Shown here in pieces: positions 44,611-54,125 of a DNA stretch of 64,000 nt. This DNA comes from Blautia wexlerae (GTDB lineage Bacteria > Bacillota > Clostridia > Lachnospirales > Lachnospiraceae): the NCBI RefSeq assembly GCF_013300825.1, contig NZ_JAAIMY010000022.1, positions 1-64,000 of the forward strand, in the 5' to 3' direction. The first letter of the stretch is position 1, and the number at the start of each line of letters is the position of its first letter. The translations under genes and the position numbers were made by a program. The notes under the pieces are model-generated. The model was given only the letters and a program-made list of their open reading frames with translations. It ran no database searches and had not been told where the DNA came from.

Positions 44611-44667
44611 GACACTTGATGAATGACGAGCGAAGCGAGGAAATGAATTTAGTGGACATGGTGTTTC
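44611..44667. repeat. palindromic repeat element, copy 2
   Basis: 52 of 57 bases match the copy at 30909-30965, including the mirror-symmetric GAGCGAAGCGAG (44628-44639). It lies between rpsM and rpsK, a junction that is normally short, so it appears to be an insertion tolerated inside the operon. Confidence 0.65.
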
Positions 44668-44717
44668 TTGTAACATATATTTGATTGATAAATAGGAAAG
44701 TGTAGGTTAGTTTTAAA

Positions 44718-45113
<396 letters not shown>

Positions 45114-45144
45114 TTGATTTAGAATATTAGGAGGTATTTGAGAA

Positions 45145-45738
45145 ATGGCAGTAAATAGAGTGCCTGTTCTGAAAAGATGCAGATCCCTTGGCCTGGATCC
45201 GATTTATTTAGGAATTGATAAAAAATCCACAAGACAGTTAAAACGTGCAAATCGTAAAATGTCTGAGTATGGTTTACAGTTAAGAGAAAAACAGAAAGCA
45301 AAATTTATCTACGGAGTTCTGGAAAAACCTTTCCACAACTACTACAACAAAGCTGACAGAATGCCGGGACAGACTGGTGCAAACCTTATGATCCTTCTTG
45401 AGAGCAGACTTGACAATGTAGTATTCCGTATGGGATTTGCTAGAACAAGAAAAGAAGCTCGTCAGATCGTTGACCACAAGCATGTACTTGTAAACGGAAA
45501 ATGTGTAAACATTCCTTCCTACCTTGTAAAAGCTGGTGATCAGATTGAGATCAGAGAGAAATCCAAAGGTTCTGAAAGATACAAAGGTATCCTTGAAGTA
45601 ACTGGCGGACGTCTTGTTCCGGAATGGATTGACGTAGATCAGGAGAACTTAAAAGGAACTGTAAAAGAACTTCCTAACAGAGAAGCAATCGATGTTCCTG
45701 TAAACGAGATGCTTATCGTCGAGTTGTACTCCAAATAA
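45145..45738 (+). CDS. rpsD: 30S ribosomal protein S4
   Basis: The protein has 197 aa. S4 starts 30S assembly and often autoregulates its operon. The zinc ligands of the C+ form are missing (N-terminus [20 protein letters not shown]), so it is the C-minus type. [30 protein letters not shown] and the S4 domain [20 protein letters not shown] are clear. In Bacillus rpsD is outside this operon; here it lies between rpsK and rpoA, as in Clostridia. Confidence 0.98.
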   Translation: MAVNRVPVLKRCRSLGLDPIYLGIDKKSTRQLKRANRKMSEYGLQLREKQKAKFIYGVLEKPFHNYYNKADRMPGQTGANLMILLESRLDNVVFRMGFARTRKEARQIVDHKHVLVNGKCVNIPSYLVKAGDQIEIREKSKGSERYKGILEVTGGRLVPEWIDVDQENLKGTVKELPNREAIDVPVNEMLIVELYSK

Positions 45739-45884
45739 TCCATAGGATTATATTATAGAAAATTACCTGGTAATATTTCTATTATTTATACGATTCAGTG
45801 GTTGATATATATCTTCCGCTGAATTGTAGTATTTGAATGAATACCCCTCAAACTTTTATTAACCCAGAAGGAGGGAACCCTATA

Positions 45885-46844
45885 GTGTTTGATTTTAATA
45901 AACCTAAAATCGAGATTACCGAATTATCTGAAGATAAAAAATTTGGCAGATTCGTAGTTGAGCCTCTGGAAAGAGGATATGGAACTACACTTGGAAATTC
46001 TTTAAGAAGAATTATGCTGTCTTCCCTGCCGGGTGCAGCTGTAAGCCAGGTTAAAATTGATGGTGTGCTTCACGAATTCAGCTCCATTCCGGGCGTAAAA
46101 GAAGACGTGAGCGATATTATCATGAATCTTAAGAGCCTTGCTATTAAGAACCACAGTACAGACAACGAGCCGAAGACTGCATACATCGAGTGTGAAGGCA
46201 AAGGTGTTGTAACTGCTGCAGACATCCAGGCTGATCAGGATATCGAGATCATGAATCCGGATCAGGTGATTGCTACCTTAAACGGTGGCAAGGACTGCAG
46301 ACTTGCTATGGAACTTACTATTACAAAAGGCCGCGGATATATCAGCGCTGACAAAGGTAAATCTGATGATATGCCTATCGGTGTACTTGCAGTTGATGCT
46401 ATCTATACACCAGTAGACAGAGTCAACATGATCGTAGAGAATACACGTGTTGGTCAGGTAACCGATTATGATAAGCTGACACTGGATGTGTACACAAATG
46501 GTACACTTGATCCGGATGAGGCAGTAAGCCTTGCAGCAAAAGTATTAAGTGAGCACTTAAGCCTTTTCATTGACCTTTCCGAAAATGCGAAGACCGCTGA
46601 GGTTATGATCGAGAAAGAAGATAATGAGAAAGAAAAAGTTCTGGAAATGAGCATTGATGAACTTGAATTATCTGTTCGTTCCTATAACTGCTTGAAGAGA
46701 GCCGGCATTAATACGGTTGAAGAATTATGTAACAAGACTTCTGATGATATGATGAAGGTTCGTAACCTTGGACGTAAATCATTAGAAGAAGTTCTTGCGA
46801 AACTGAAAGAGCTGGGCTTACAGCTTCAGCCTGCAGAAGAGTAA
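45885..46844 (+). CDS. rpoA: DNA-directed RNA polymerase subunit alpha
   Basis: The protein has 319 aa. The GTG at 45885 ([20 protein letters not shown]) is preferred over an upstream in-frame ATG at 45837, because AAGGAGGG lies about 9 bases ahead of it. The N-terminal assembly domain ([20 protein letters not shown]) is followed by the C-terminal UP-element/activator domain ([40 protein letters not shown]). Confidence 0.98.
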   Translation: MFDFNKPKIEITELSEDKKFGRFVVEPLERGYGTTLGNSLRRIMLSSLPGAAVSQVKIDGVLHEFSSIPGVKEDVSDIIMNLKSLAIKNHSTDNEPKTAYIECEGKGVVTAADIQADQDIEIMNPDQVIATLNGGKDCRLAMELTITKGRGYISADKGKSDDMPIGVLAVDAIYTPVDRVNMIVENTRVGQVTDYDKLTLDVYTNGTLDPDEAVSLAAKVLSEHLSLFIDLSENAKTAEVMIEKEDNEKEKVLEMSIDELELSVRSYNCLKRAGINTVEELCNKTSDDMMKVRNLGRKSLEEVLAKLKELGLQLQPAEE

Positions 46845-46982
46845 GAACAGATTAGGTTATTGGTTCTGTAAAGGAACAGTAACCAGTTAACAAAGAGATA
46901 TTATGCGGTGGGGATGCCTAAGCAGTCGGACAGTAAGACCGAACAAGCGTGCCCGGCTGTCCCACAGATGGAGGAAAATTAA

Positions 46983-47519
46983 ATGGCAAAATATAGAAAA
47001 TTAAGCAGAACTTCTGACCAGAGAAAAGCATTACTTAGAAGCCAGGTAACAAGCCTTTTATATCATGGAAAAATTGTTACTACAGAAGCTAAAGCAAAAG
47101 AAATCCGTAAAATCGCTGAAAGTCTTGTAGCTATGGCTGTCCGCGAAAAAGATAACTTCGAAACTGTTACTGTAACTGCTAAAGTTGCTCGTAAAGACGC
47201 TGAAGGCAAGAGAGTAAAAGAAGTTGTTGACGGAAAGAAGAAAACTGTATACGATGAAGTACAGAAAGAGATCAAGAAAGATGCTCCTTCCAGACTTCAT
47301 GCCCGTCGTCAGATGATGAAAGTTTTCTACCCGGTTAAAGAAGTACCTGCAAAGGGTGCCGGAAGAAAGAAAAACACTAAAGACGTAGATATGGTTGCTA
47401 AGATGTTCGATGAGATCGCTCCAAAATACGCTGACCGTAACGGTGGTTACACAAGAATCGTTAAGATCGGACCGCGTAAAGGCGATGCTGCAATGGAAGT
47501 ACTGATCGAATTAGTATAA
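46983..47519 (+). CDS. rplQ: 50S ribosomal protein L17 with a large insertion
   Basis: The protein has 178 aa, against about 113-130 in most bacteria. MAKYRKLSRTSDQRKALLRS and the C-terminal YADRNGGYTRIVKIGPRKGD are typical. An additional charged block of about 45 residues (about 57-103) is inserted before LHARRQMMK, and a shorter one follows. The insertion keeps regular codon use and no frameshift is seen. It is the last gene of the superoperon; the 138-base gap upstream holds GC-rich stretches but no terminator. Confidence 0.96.
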   Translation: MAKYRKLSRTSDQRKALLRSQVTSLLYHGKIVTTEAKAKEIRKIAESLVAMAVREKDNFETVTVTAKVARKDAEGKRVKEVVDGKKKTVYDEVQKEIKKDAPSRLHARRQMMKVFYPVKEVPAKGAGRKKNTKDVDMVAKMFDEIAPKYADRNGGYTRIVKIGPRKGDAAMEVLIELV

Positions 47520-47563
47520 TTCAGCCAGATTTTCGATTTTATATTTGTCCAGACGATAATAAG

Positions 47564-47607
47564 ACTGCATATGTATGGTGTTCATGCCGTATATATGCAG
47601 TTTTTTT
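47564..47607 (+). terminator. intrinsic terminator of the ribosomal superoperon
   Basis: ACTGCATAT (47564-47572) pairs with ATATGCAGT (47593-47601), extended inward by TGTATGG...CCGTATA-type pairs, followed by seven T's (47601-47607). Confidence 0.88.
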
Positions 47608-47642
47608 GTTATGCTGTAGGAAATCACTTCCTGTAACATAAC
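47608..47642. repeat. short perfect-ended inverted repeat
   Basis: GTTATG (47608-47613) and CATAAC (47637-47642) enclose AGGAA/TTCCT, giving a 35-base hairpin directly after the superoperon terminator. Function unknown; possibly part of a tandem termination region. Confidence 0.4.
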
Positions 47643-47654
47643 CGTTTATTACCC

Positions 47655-47683
47655 TTGATTATTTTAGCCAGATAGCGTAAAAT
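47655..47683 (+). promoter_or_regulatory. promoter for the GDPD-like gene
   Basis: TTGATT (47655-47660), 17 bases, TAAAAT (47678-47683). About 83 bases before the start codon at 47766. Confidence 0.55.
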
Positions 47684-47765
47684 CGTAGAGTATATAAACA
47701 CCAGATTGATGAAGAGGCGTTCAATAAGACATTGAACTGTTACAAAATACAAGAGCAAAAGATAA

Positions 47766-48689
47766 GTGAGGAATACAAATGACCGGCAGGAGATTGAGAA
47801 GTTGAGGCAGAATACGAAAAAGAAACGATCAGGATTTGGTTATTTCATCAGAATGTTTTTGATGTTGGTGGAATTACTGGCTGTTACACTGTTCCTGTGG
47901 GGAAATGATGCCCATTCCATATCTGCCACCACACCTGAATTTAAGTGGGAAAATTATAAAACGATCGTACATGCACTGGGAGGAATTGGTGATAAAACCT
48001 ATCTGAATTCAAAAGAGAGTTTTCTGGCAGGCTATCAGATGGGCTGCAGGCTGTTTGAAGTTGATCTTGTGAAAACCTCTGATGATGTGTGGGTATGTCG
48101 TCACAGTTGGTATCAGTCTCTTGGACAATGGGAGGGGGATAAAAAGAAAGTGCTTTCTTCAGAAGAATTTTTATCCAGTCCCATTTATGGGAAATATACG
48201 CCCATGACCTTTGAGGATCTTCTGGTTCTGCTGAGTGATTATCCGGACGCTTTTGTGATGCTGGATTCCAAACAGTATTCTCTCCGTAATTATCAGAAAA
48301 CAGTGGAAGATTATGCAGACTATATTGAACTGGCAGAGGCTGCCGGTGTTCCGGACGTGATGGGACAGATCATACCGGAAATCTATAATCAGGCAATGTT
48401 TGCCGGAACAGCACTGCTGTATGATTTTCCTGGATATATTTATTCCTTATGGCAGGAATATTCTACAGAAGAACTGACTGAGATCGCCGCATTCTGTAAA
48501 GAAAAAAATATTCAGGCAGCTACAGTCTATTATAAATACTGGTCAGATGATGTGCAGGAGATTTTTGACAAAAAAGGAATCAGGTTATATATTTATACTG
48601 TGAATGACCTGAAGGAAGCACAATATTATATGCAAGAAGGTGCGGCGGGTGTATGCTCAGATTATCTGCAGGATACCATGTTTGACTGA
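47766..48689 (+). CDS. membrane-anchored glycerophosphodiester phosphodiesterase-like protein
   Basis: The protein has 307 aa. The start is taken as GTG 47766 (MRNTNDRQEIEKLRQNTKKK), though the ribosome-binding site is weak and a TTG at 47802 is an alternative. One membrane helix (about 28-46) is followed by an outside TIM-barrel-like domain. IVHALGGIGDKTYLNSKESF and GCRLFEVDLVKTSDDVWVCRHSW fit the GDPD active-site pattern: histidine at the first strand, E-x-D metal ligands, then a catalytic histidine. The closing IRLYIYTVNDLKEAQYYMQEGAAGVCSDY is the usual GDPD end. The HRG motif of classical enzymes reads HALGG here, so the substrate is uncertain. It probably acts on lipid or teichoic-acid glycerophosphodiesters. 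Confidence 0.75.
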   Translation: MRNTNDRQEIEKLRQNTKKKRSGFGYFIRMFLMLVELLAVTLFLWGNDAHSISATTPEFKWENYKTIVHALGGIGDKTYLNSKESFLAGYQMGCRLFEVDLVKTSDDVWVCRHSWYQSLGQWEGDKKKVLSSEEFLSSPIYGKYTPMTFEDLLVLLSDYPDAFVMLDSKQYSLRNYQKTVEDYADYIELAEAAGVPDVMGQIIPEIYNQAMFAGTALLYDFPGYIYSLWQEYSTEELTEIAAFCKEKNIQAATVYYKYWSDDVQEIFDKKGIRLYIYTVNDLKEAQYYMQEGAAGVCSDYLQDTMFD

Positions 48690-48841
48690 GTTGTCCTGCC
48701 GGCATTATGAAATGGTCATAGAGGAATTATTATAGCTGTAGCTGTTCCAGGATGAATAAGGGTAAAGATATCAGGAGCAAAAAGAATTTTAAATAAGCGG
48801 CAATAACAAAGATTATATTATAAAGGAAATTATCATACACA

Positions 48842-50176
48842 ATGAAAATAAGAGTAATGATTGCTGTCTGTGCAGCAAAATTTGTAGGATACGTATGTAA
48901 GAAAATGGGAAGGCAGGGTGTAACCTGGGCAGGAAAAGTGGCAATTAAGATTTGTCCAGACATTCTGGAACAGCTTTCCTCACAGGTACGAAAGGCTATT
49001 TTTGCAACCTGCGGTACAAATGGAAAGACAACTACCAACAATATGCTCTGTGCGGCATTGGAAGCAGAAGGACAGAAAGTAATCTGTAACCACACAGGTT
49101 CCAATATGCTCAATGGAGTTGTTGCCGCATTTGTGCTGGCTTCGAAATGGAATGGTAAAATTGATGCGGACTATGCATGCATTGAGGCCGATGAAGCATC
49201 CACCAGACATATTTTTCCGAGAATCAAACCGGACTATATGCTTCTGACAAATCTTTTCCGCGACCAGCTTGACAGATACGGAGAGATTGATATTACTATG
49301 AACATTCTGGAAGAAATGATGCGCAAGGTTCCGAAGATGCAGATTATTGTAAACGGTGATGATGCATTATCCGCATATCTTGCCATGGATTCCGGGAATC
49401 CATATGTAACTTATGGTATCAGTAAACCGGTGATCAAATCAGCAGCAAATGAAATCAGGGAGGGACGTTTCTGCAAGCGATGCGGTGAGAAGCTGGAATA
49501 TCGTTTCTATCATTACAGCCAGCTGGGAGATTATTATTGTCCAAAATGCAGATTTGCAAGACCGAAGCCGGATTTTGATGCGGAGGATGTAAAGGTAGGC
49601 GACCAGCTTAGCTTTTGTGTAGAAGGAAAACACATTGTAGCAAATTATAAGGGATTTTATAATGTGTATAATATACTGGCAGCTTATGCGGGAGTGAGGA
49701 CTGCAGGATTTGCGGGAGAGCATTTCGGGGATATGCTCCGCAGATTTAATCCGGAAAACGGACGTATGGAGCAGTTTCGTATTAAGGGAACAGGAGTAAC
49801 TTTAAATCTTGCCAAGAATCCGGCGGGATTTAATCAGAATATTTCCGCAGTGATGCAGGATCAGGCACCGAAGGACATCATTATTGCGATCAATGATAAT
49901 GCCCAGGACGGAACAGATATTTCCTGGCTCTGGGATGTTGATTTTGATCTTCTTGGAAATGATTCAGTGAAATCTATCACTGTAAGCGGTATCCGCTGTC
50001 AGGATATGCGTCTGCGCCTGAAATATGTGGATATTCCTTCTATTCTTCAGGGAGATGTTGAGAAAGCAATCCGCGACAGAGTAGAGGACGGAACAGGAAA
50101 CCTGTATGTGCTGGTAAATTATACAGCATTATTCAGTACAAGAAACATTCTGAAGAGACTGGAGGGTGAGAGATAA
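48842..50176 (+). CDS. murT: lipid II isoglutaminyl synthase, Mur-ligase subunit MurT
   Basis: The protein has 444 aa. With GatD it converts the D-Glu of lipid II to D-isoglutamine using glutamine-derived ammonia. The Mur-ligase P-loop is CGTNGKTTTNNMLCAALEAE (about 57-76). LLTNLFRDQLDRYGEIDIT is characteristic, and a zinc ribbon (CKRCG...CPKC, about 213-238) marks MurT. The C-terminal DUF1727-type domain begins with GTGVTLNLAKNPAGFNQNIS. The stop shares one base with the gatD ATG. Confidence 0.96.
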   Translation: MKIRVMIAVCAAKFVGYVCKKMGRQGVTWAGKVAIKICPDILEQLSSQVRKAIFATCGTNGKTTTNNMLCAALEAEGQKVICNHTGSNMLNGVVAAFVLASKWNGKIDADYACIEADEASTRHIFPRIKPDYMLLTNLFRDQLDRYGEIDITMNILEEMMRKVPKMQIIVNGDDALSAYLAMDSGNPYVTYGISKPVIKSAANEIREGRFCKRCGEKLEYRFYHYSQLGDYYCPKCRFARPKPDFDAEDVKVGDQLSFCVEGKHIVANYKGFYNVYNILAAYAGVRTAGFAGEHFGDMLRRFNPENGRMEQFRIKGTGVTLNLAKNPAGFNQNISAVMQDQAPKDIIIAINDNAQDGTDISWLWDVDFDLLGNDSVKSITVSGIRCQDMRLRLKYVDIPSILQGDVEKAIRDRVEDGTGNLYVLVNYTALFSTRNILKRLEGER

Positions 50177-50898
50177 TGAAAATCACAATAGGACATTTAT
50201 ATCCGGATCTTCTGAATCTTTATGGTGACAGAGGTAATATTCAGTGTCTGATGAAGAGATGCCAGTGGCGTGGGATTGAGGCTGAGACCATACCGTTTGA
50301 GCTGGATGATAAAATAGATTTCTCGAAGCTTGATATCGTACTTCTGGGTGGCGGTTCGGACAGAGAGCAGATGATCGTATGTGAGAAGCTTCAGGAAATC
50401 CAGCCGGATTTTAAGGCTTATGTGGAAGATAACGGCGTTGTCATTGCAATCTGCGGTGGCTATCAGTTACTTGGAAAGTATTACAAAACAGATCAGGGAA
50501 ACATGAAAGGACTGGATTTGGTAGACTTGTATACAGAGCAGGGCGAAGGCCGTCTGATCCAGAATATCGTTCTGCAAAGTGATCTGTTTGATATGCCGAT
50601 TGTTGGATTTGAGAATCATGGAGGAAGAACCTGCATTAATAATAACAAACCACTGGGAAAAGTACTTTACGGTGCAGGAAATGACGGTAAGTCAGGCTAT
50701 GAAGGCGTAGTATATAAGAATGTGATAGGGACTTATCTGCATGGACCGTTACTTCCGAAGAATCCGCAGCTTGCAGACTGGCTCATTCAACATGCGCTGG
50801 AAAGAAAGTATGGAAAAGAAACAGAACTTACACCGTTAGATGACAGTCAGGAAAAAGAAGCAAATGACTATATATACCACAGATTTGTAAGAGGATAA
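50176..50898 (+). CDS. gatD: lipid II isoglutaminyl synthase, glutaminase subunit GatD
   Basis: The protein has 240 aa with a class I glutamine amidotransferase fold of the CobB/CobQ type. The nucleophile cysteine is in VVIAICGGYQLLGKYYKT (about 95) and the catalytic histidine in GTYLHGPLLPKNP (about 190). ITIGHLYPDLLNLYGDRGNI is the usual N-terminus. It is translationally coupled to murT. Confidence 0.96.
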   Translation: MKITIGHLYPDLLNLYGDRGNIQCLMKRCQWRGIEAETIPFELDDKIDFSKLDIVLLGGGSDREQMIVCEKLQEIQPDFKAYVEDNGVVIAICGGYQLLGKYYKTDQGNMKGLDLVDLYTEQGEGRLIQNIVLQSDLFDMPIVGFENHGGRTCINNNKPLGKVLYGAGNDGKSGYEGVVYKNVIGTYLHGPLLPKNPQLADWLIQHALERKYGKETELTPLDDSQEKEANDYIYHRFVRG

Positions 50899-50900
50899 TT

Positions 50901-51542
50901 ATGGCGAAATCATGTAATCAAAAAGGAAAAATACTGTATCTGCAGAAAATGCTGTCTGAGACAACAAGTCAAAAGCCTGTCACCATGCAGGAGATTCTGG
51001 CAAAATTGGAAGAACAGGGGATTCGAGCTGAACGAAAGAGTATTTATGATGATATGGAAACCCTGCGTGATTTTGGAATGGATATACATTACAGAAGAGG
51101 ACGGGAAGGCGGATATTATGAGGAAAAATCAGCTTCAGATAAAACGGAAGCGGATAATACGATAATACATCAGCCAGATGGCGAAACAGGAGAGAAATCT
51201 GAAAATGTGCAGGAGCAGGTTGGAAAAGCATTTGAAGCACCTGCAAAGATCAGTGCTCCGACACCCTCCCAAACAGGTGAGAATATAAAAGAGATCAGGC
51301 TTGTATGTCAGAATTCTACAAAGAAAAAAATCCAGCGTACCTTTGGCTCGGAGATTTTCTGCAAAATAAAGGGTGAGGATAATTTTATTGTAACTGTTGA
51401 GGTTGTGGTTGATAAGGCGTTTTTTGGATGGCTGGCTTCAATGGGAAGGAATGTACATATTCTGAAACCAAAGAAAGCAGCTGTTGCCTATCGGGATTAT
51501 CTGAAGAACATTGCAAAAGATTATAAGGGAATTGATAAATAA
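50901..51542 (+). CDS. HTH/WYL-domain transcriptional regulator
   Basis: The protein has 213 aa. An N-terminal winged helix (LYLQKMLSETTSQKPVTMQE, EEQGIRAERKSIYDDMETLR) is followed by a polar linker (about 75-125) and a shortened C-terminal part. That part resembles the WCX half of WYL regulators (FIVTVEVVVDKAFFGWLASM, then HILKPKKAAVAYRDYLKNIA). The ligand is unknown. It starts 2 bases after gatD, so it probably shares the murT-gatD transcript, and leads into the lipoprotein gene 25 bases later. Confidence 0.8.
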   Translation: MAKSCNQKGKILYLQKMLSETTSQKPVTMQEILAKLEEQGIRAERKSIYDDMETLRDFGMDIHYRRGREGGYYEEKSASDKTEADNTIIHQPDGETGEKSENVQEQVGKAFEAPAKISAPTPSQTGENIKEIRLVCQNSTKKKIQRTFGSEIFCKIKGEDNFIVTVEVVVDKAFFGWLASMGRNVHILKPKKAAVAYRDYLKNIAKDYKGIDK

Positions 51543-51567
51543 ATATGATATCAGAAAGGATCGTATT

Positions 51568-53046
51568 ATGAAAAGAAGAGCAACAGCTATTCTGCTTGGA
51601 ATAATGGTATCCTCCATGTTCCTGTCTGCCTGCGGGAAGAATGAGGCAAAAGAAGCAGCAAATGAAAGTGCTCAGGTAGAAGAAGAGGGCGTAGGCGAAG
51701 TAACTGAGGAAGGTGAAAAAGTAGAGGCGGAAAATCAAAATGCTTCTGATGCCGATGACAGCAGCAAGGCAGGAGACAGTGCAAAATCAGACGAAGACAA
51801 TAAAGAGACATCAGTGAAGGAGAAAGAAGACGAAGATTCTTCAGAAAAAGATTCAGATGATGAATTAGAGGAAGATGCTGAGGTAACGGAAGCTTCTGCC
51901 GGAAAGATAGGTGTGCTTCTTTCTGATGACGATGAGGATGCAAAAATTGACAGCGAAGAGATGACTTCGCAGATTGAAGATGGAGGATATGAGGCAGATG
52001 TGAAGAATGCCGGCGGCGATCCTGCGCTTCAGATTTCCCAGATTCAGGAATTTATTGATGAGCAGGTTTCTGCCCTGATTATTGATCCGGTAGATTCCTA
52101 TGGTCTGACAGATATCCTGAAAACTGCCAAAGAGCAGGAAATACCGGTTATTTCCTATGACAGTCTGATTCGGGATACTGCGGATATCAATTATTATGCA
52201 ACTTATGATACCAGAGCGATAGGAAAGGATATTGCCAAAGAAATTATCAAAAAAATGAATCTGGATAAAGCCAGAGAGGATAAGAAGTCTTATACAATTG
52301 AATTTCTCATGGGATCTCCGGATGACAATGCTGCGCTGTTTCTGTGTAATGGAATCCAGGAGGGACTTCAGGAATATCTGGATGATGGAACACTTGTATG
52401 TAAATCCGGAAACACGTCATTTGATGACACAGGAATCATGAGATGGAGCGAGGCATCTGCAAAGACAAAACTTGATTCGATTATAAGTGAGTTTTATGCA
52501 GAGGAGAAGGCTCCGGATATTATCTGTACTGCATATGACGGATTTGCTTATGCTGCAGAGGAAATTTTAAGTGACAGCGGTCTGGAACCGGGAAGTGATG
52601 AATGGCCGATGATCACAGGATATGGCAGTGAGGCACAGGCAGTAAAGGATATTGCAGCAGGTAAAATGTCATTTACCATGTTTATGGACCGTAAGGAACT
52701 GGCTCAGGGCGGAGCACAGATGGCCATTGACTATCTGACAGGAGAGAAAGTTGACGTAAAAGATTATTCACAGTATGATAACGGAGTAAAGATTGTGGGG
52801 ACTTTTACATGTGGGGCACAGATGATCGACAAGGATAATTATCAGATTCTTGTGGATAACGGAACTTATACGGAAGATGAGATCGCGCCTGATCCGACAC
52901 CGGAGGCAACACCTACGCCAGAGGCAACCTCTGCGCCGAAAGTGACATCAAAGACAGCCCCAGAGGAAGATTCAGAAGAAGTAACACCAACTCCTGAAAC
53001 TGAAAATAAATCAGAAGGTGAAACGAAAAAAAAGTCTGATCTATGA
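51568..53046 (+). CDS. sugar-binding lipoprotein of the periplasmic-binding protein I (XylF/RbsB) type
   Basis: The protein has 492 aa. MKRRATAILLGIMVSSMFLS followed by ACGKNE is a lipoprotein signal with lipobox LSAC. An acidic low-complexity linker (about 30-115, Glu/Asp/Ser-rich) leads to the binding domain. In it, GKIGVLLSDDDEDAK, QISQIQEFIDEQVSALIIDPVDSYG, PVISYDSLIRDTADINYYATYD and GKMSFTMFMDRKELAQGGAQ match D-xylose/ribose-type binding proteins. A Pro/Thr-rich tail (PTPEATPTPEATSAP) ends the protein. No permease or ATPase lies beside it, so it is an orphan receptor. It could serve a distant transporter or act as a sensor. Confidence 0.85.
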   Translation: MKRRATAILLGIMVSSMFLSACGKNEAKEAANESAQVEEEGVGEVTEEGEKVEAENQNASDADDSSKAGDSAKSDEDNKETSVKEKEDEDSSEKDSDDELEEDAEVTEASAGKIGVLLSDDDEDAKIDSEEMTSQIEDGGYEADVKNAGGDPALQISQIQEFIDEQVSALIIDPVDSYGLTDILKTAKEQEIPVISYDSLIRDTADINYYATYDTRAIGKDIAKEIIKKMNLDKAREDKKSYTIEFLMGSPDDNAALFLCNGIQEGLQEYLDDGTLVCKSGNTSFDDTGIMRWSEASAKTKLDSIISEFYAEEKAPDIICTAYDGFAYAAEEILSDSGLEPGSDEWPMITGYGSEAQAVKDIAAGKMSFTMFMDRKELAQGGAQMAIDYLTGEKVDVKDYSQYDNGVKIVGTFTCGAQMIDKDNYQILVDNGTYTEDEIAPDPTPEATPTPEATSAPKVTSKTAPEEDSEEVTPTPETENKSEGETKKKSDL

Positions 53047-53112
53047 TTCCGAAGATAACTCAAAAGTGGAGAAAACATCGGATCAGAAAAAAACAAAGAA
53101 TTCATAGAACAA

Positions 53113-53140
53113 AAAAAGGATGGGTTTTCCCATCCTTTTT
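53113..53140. terminator. bidirectional terminator between the lipoprotein gene and xpt
   Basis: AAAAAGGATGGG (53113-53124) and CCCATCCTTTTT (53129-53140) form a perfect 12-bp stem with a TTTT loop. A- and T-runs on both sides serve the two convergent transcripts. Confidence 0.9.
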
Positions 53141-53146
53141 ATAAAA

Positions 53147-53719
53147 TTAATCTCTGAAGGTTAAGGAATCGTCTGTCATGGAATCAACGATAGCAAGAGA
53201 TTCAAGACGGATTCCCATATCGCGGATCTCCTGGCCGCCATGCTGGAAGCCTTTCTCAATAACAATACCGGCTCCTTCAAGAGTTGCCCCTGATTTCTTA
53301 ACAATATCGATCAGGCCGAGAAGTGCACATCCGTTAGCAAGGAAATCATCAATCAGAAGTACATGATCTTCAGGTCCGAGAAACTTCTTGGAAAGGATCA
53401 CATCATATACTTTCTTATGAGTGAAAGATTCTACTTTAGTTGTATACATTTCTCCATCCAGATTCACGCTCTGTGCTTTCTTGGCAAAAACCACAGGTAC
53501 ATCAAAGTACTGGGCAGCAATACAGGCGATACCGATACCGGATGCTTCAATTGTAAGGATTTTAGTGATTGGACAGTCGGAGAAGCGGCGTTTGAATTCT
53601 TTGCCGATTTCATTGATGAGGGTAATATCCATCTGATGATTTAAGAAACTGTCTACTTTTAAAATATTTCCCGGTTTTACAACTCCATCCTTAAGAATTC
53701 GGTCTTTTAAAAGCTTCAT
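53147..53719 (-). CDS. xpt: xanthine phosphoribosyltransferase
   Basis: The protein has 190 aa, the usual length. It converts xanthine plus PRPP to XMP in purine salvage. The PRPP-binding loop is [17 protein letters not shown] (about 125-141). [20 protein letters not shown] and [12 protein letters not shown] are typical of Xpt. GAGAG precedes the ATG at 53719. A purine riboswitch would be expected in its leader but none was recognised; instead a palindromic hairpin (53807-53862) is present. Confidence 0.96.
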   Translation of the reverse strand: MKLLKDRILKDGVVKPGNILKVDSFLNHQMDITLINEIGKEFKRRFSDCPITKILTIEASGIGIACIAAQYFDVPVVFAKKAQSVNLDGEMYTTKVESFTHKKVYDVILSKKFLGPEDHVLLIDDFLANGCALLGLIDIVKKSGATLEGAGIVIEKGFQHGGQEIRDMGIRLESLAIVDSMTDDSLTFRD

Positions 53720-53806
53720 AGATTTCTCTCCTTTATATATGTAATTAGTTTGTAGCTGTCGGTAACTATCCGGTACACTGCTTCCCGAAAGTACTGAATA
53801 GTTACA

Positions 53807-53862
53807 GTTACTGTGAATATGCAGAATTCAAAAAAACATCAGGCTGCAAAATGAACAGTAAC
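53807..53862. repeat. palindromic hairpin in the xpt leader
   Basis: GTTACTGT (53807-53814) and ACAGTAAC (53855-53862) enclose a second pair GCAG/CTGC. The sequence resembles the arms of the composite element at 25334-25475 (GTTACTGTTCACT/AGTGAACAGTAAC). A neighbouring stem with GTAACTATCCGGTAC and GTACTGAATAGTTAC (53762-53805) stacks next to it. Confidence 0.5.
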
Positions 53863-53887
53863 ATTGCTGTTTTGATAATTATAGACT

Positions 53888-53916
53888 ATGATACGCTATA
53901 ATTCGTCTTCATGCAA
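53888..53916 (-). promoter_or_regulatory. xpt promoter
   Basis: On the minus strand TTGCAT (53916-53911), 17 bases, TATCAT (53893-53888). It gives a 5' leader of about 160 bases before xpt and lies back to back with the plus-strand promoter at 53923-53951. Confidence 0.65.
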
Positions 53917-53922
53917 TTATTT

Positions 53923-53951
53923 TTGACAAAAAATCTAAAAATAATTATAAT
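53923..53951 (+). promoter_or_regulatory. consensus sigma-A promoter of the 75-aa gene
   Basis: TTGACA (53923-53928), 17 bases, TATAAT (53946-53951). This is a perfect match to the housekeeping consensus. Transcription should start near 53958, giving a 168-base leader of fairly high GC content before the small gene at 54126. Confidence 0.85.
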
Positions 53952-54125
53952 AGTCTCAGACTGGTTGGGAAAAACCGCAGGACAATCTGTGCAGATTGCC
54001 GTAAATCAGCCGAAGAGGGCTGCGAAAAACAATAAGCAACAATCTGGGACTCAAATAGTGAAACGGATTGCAAATATCCGTCTTACGGACTGGAGATGGA
54101 ATATAATAAACGAAAGGATTTATTT

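Noticed and set aside
53720-53900. Purine riboswitch expected in the xpt leader
   Set aside because: The conserved three-way-junction core and the TATA...CTATGA-like sequences were not found on the minus strand; the leader instead has palindromic hairpins.
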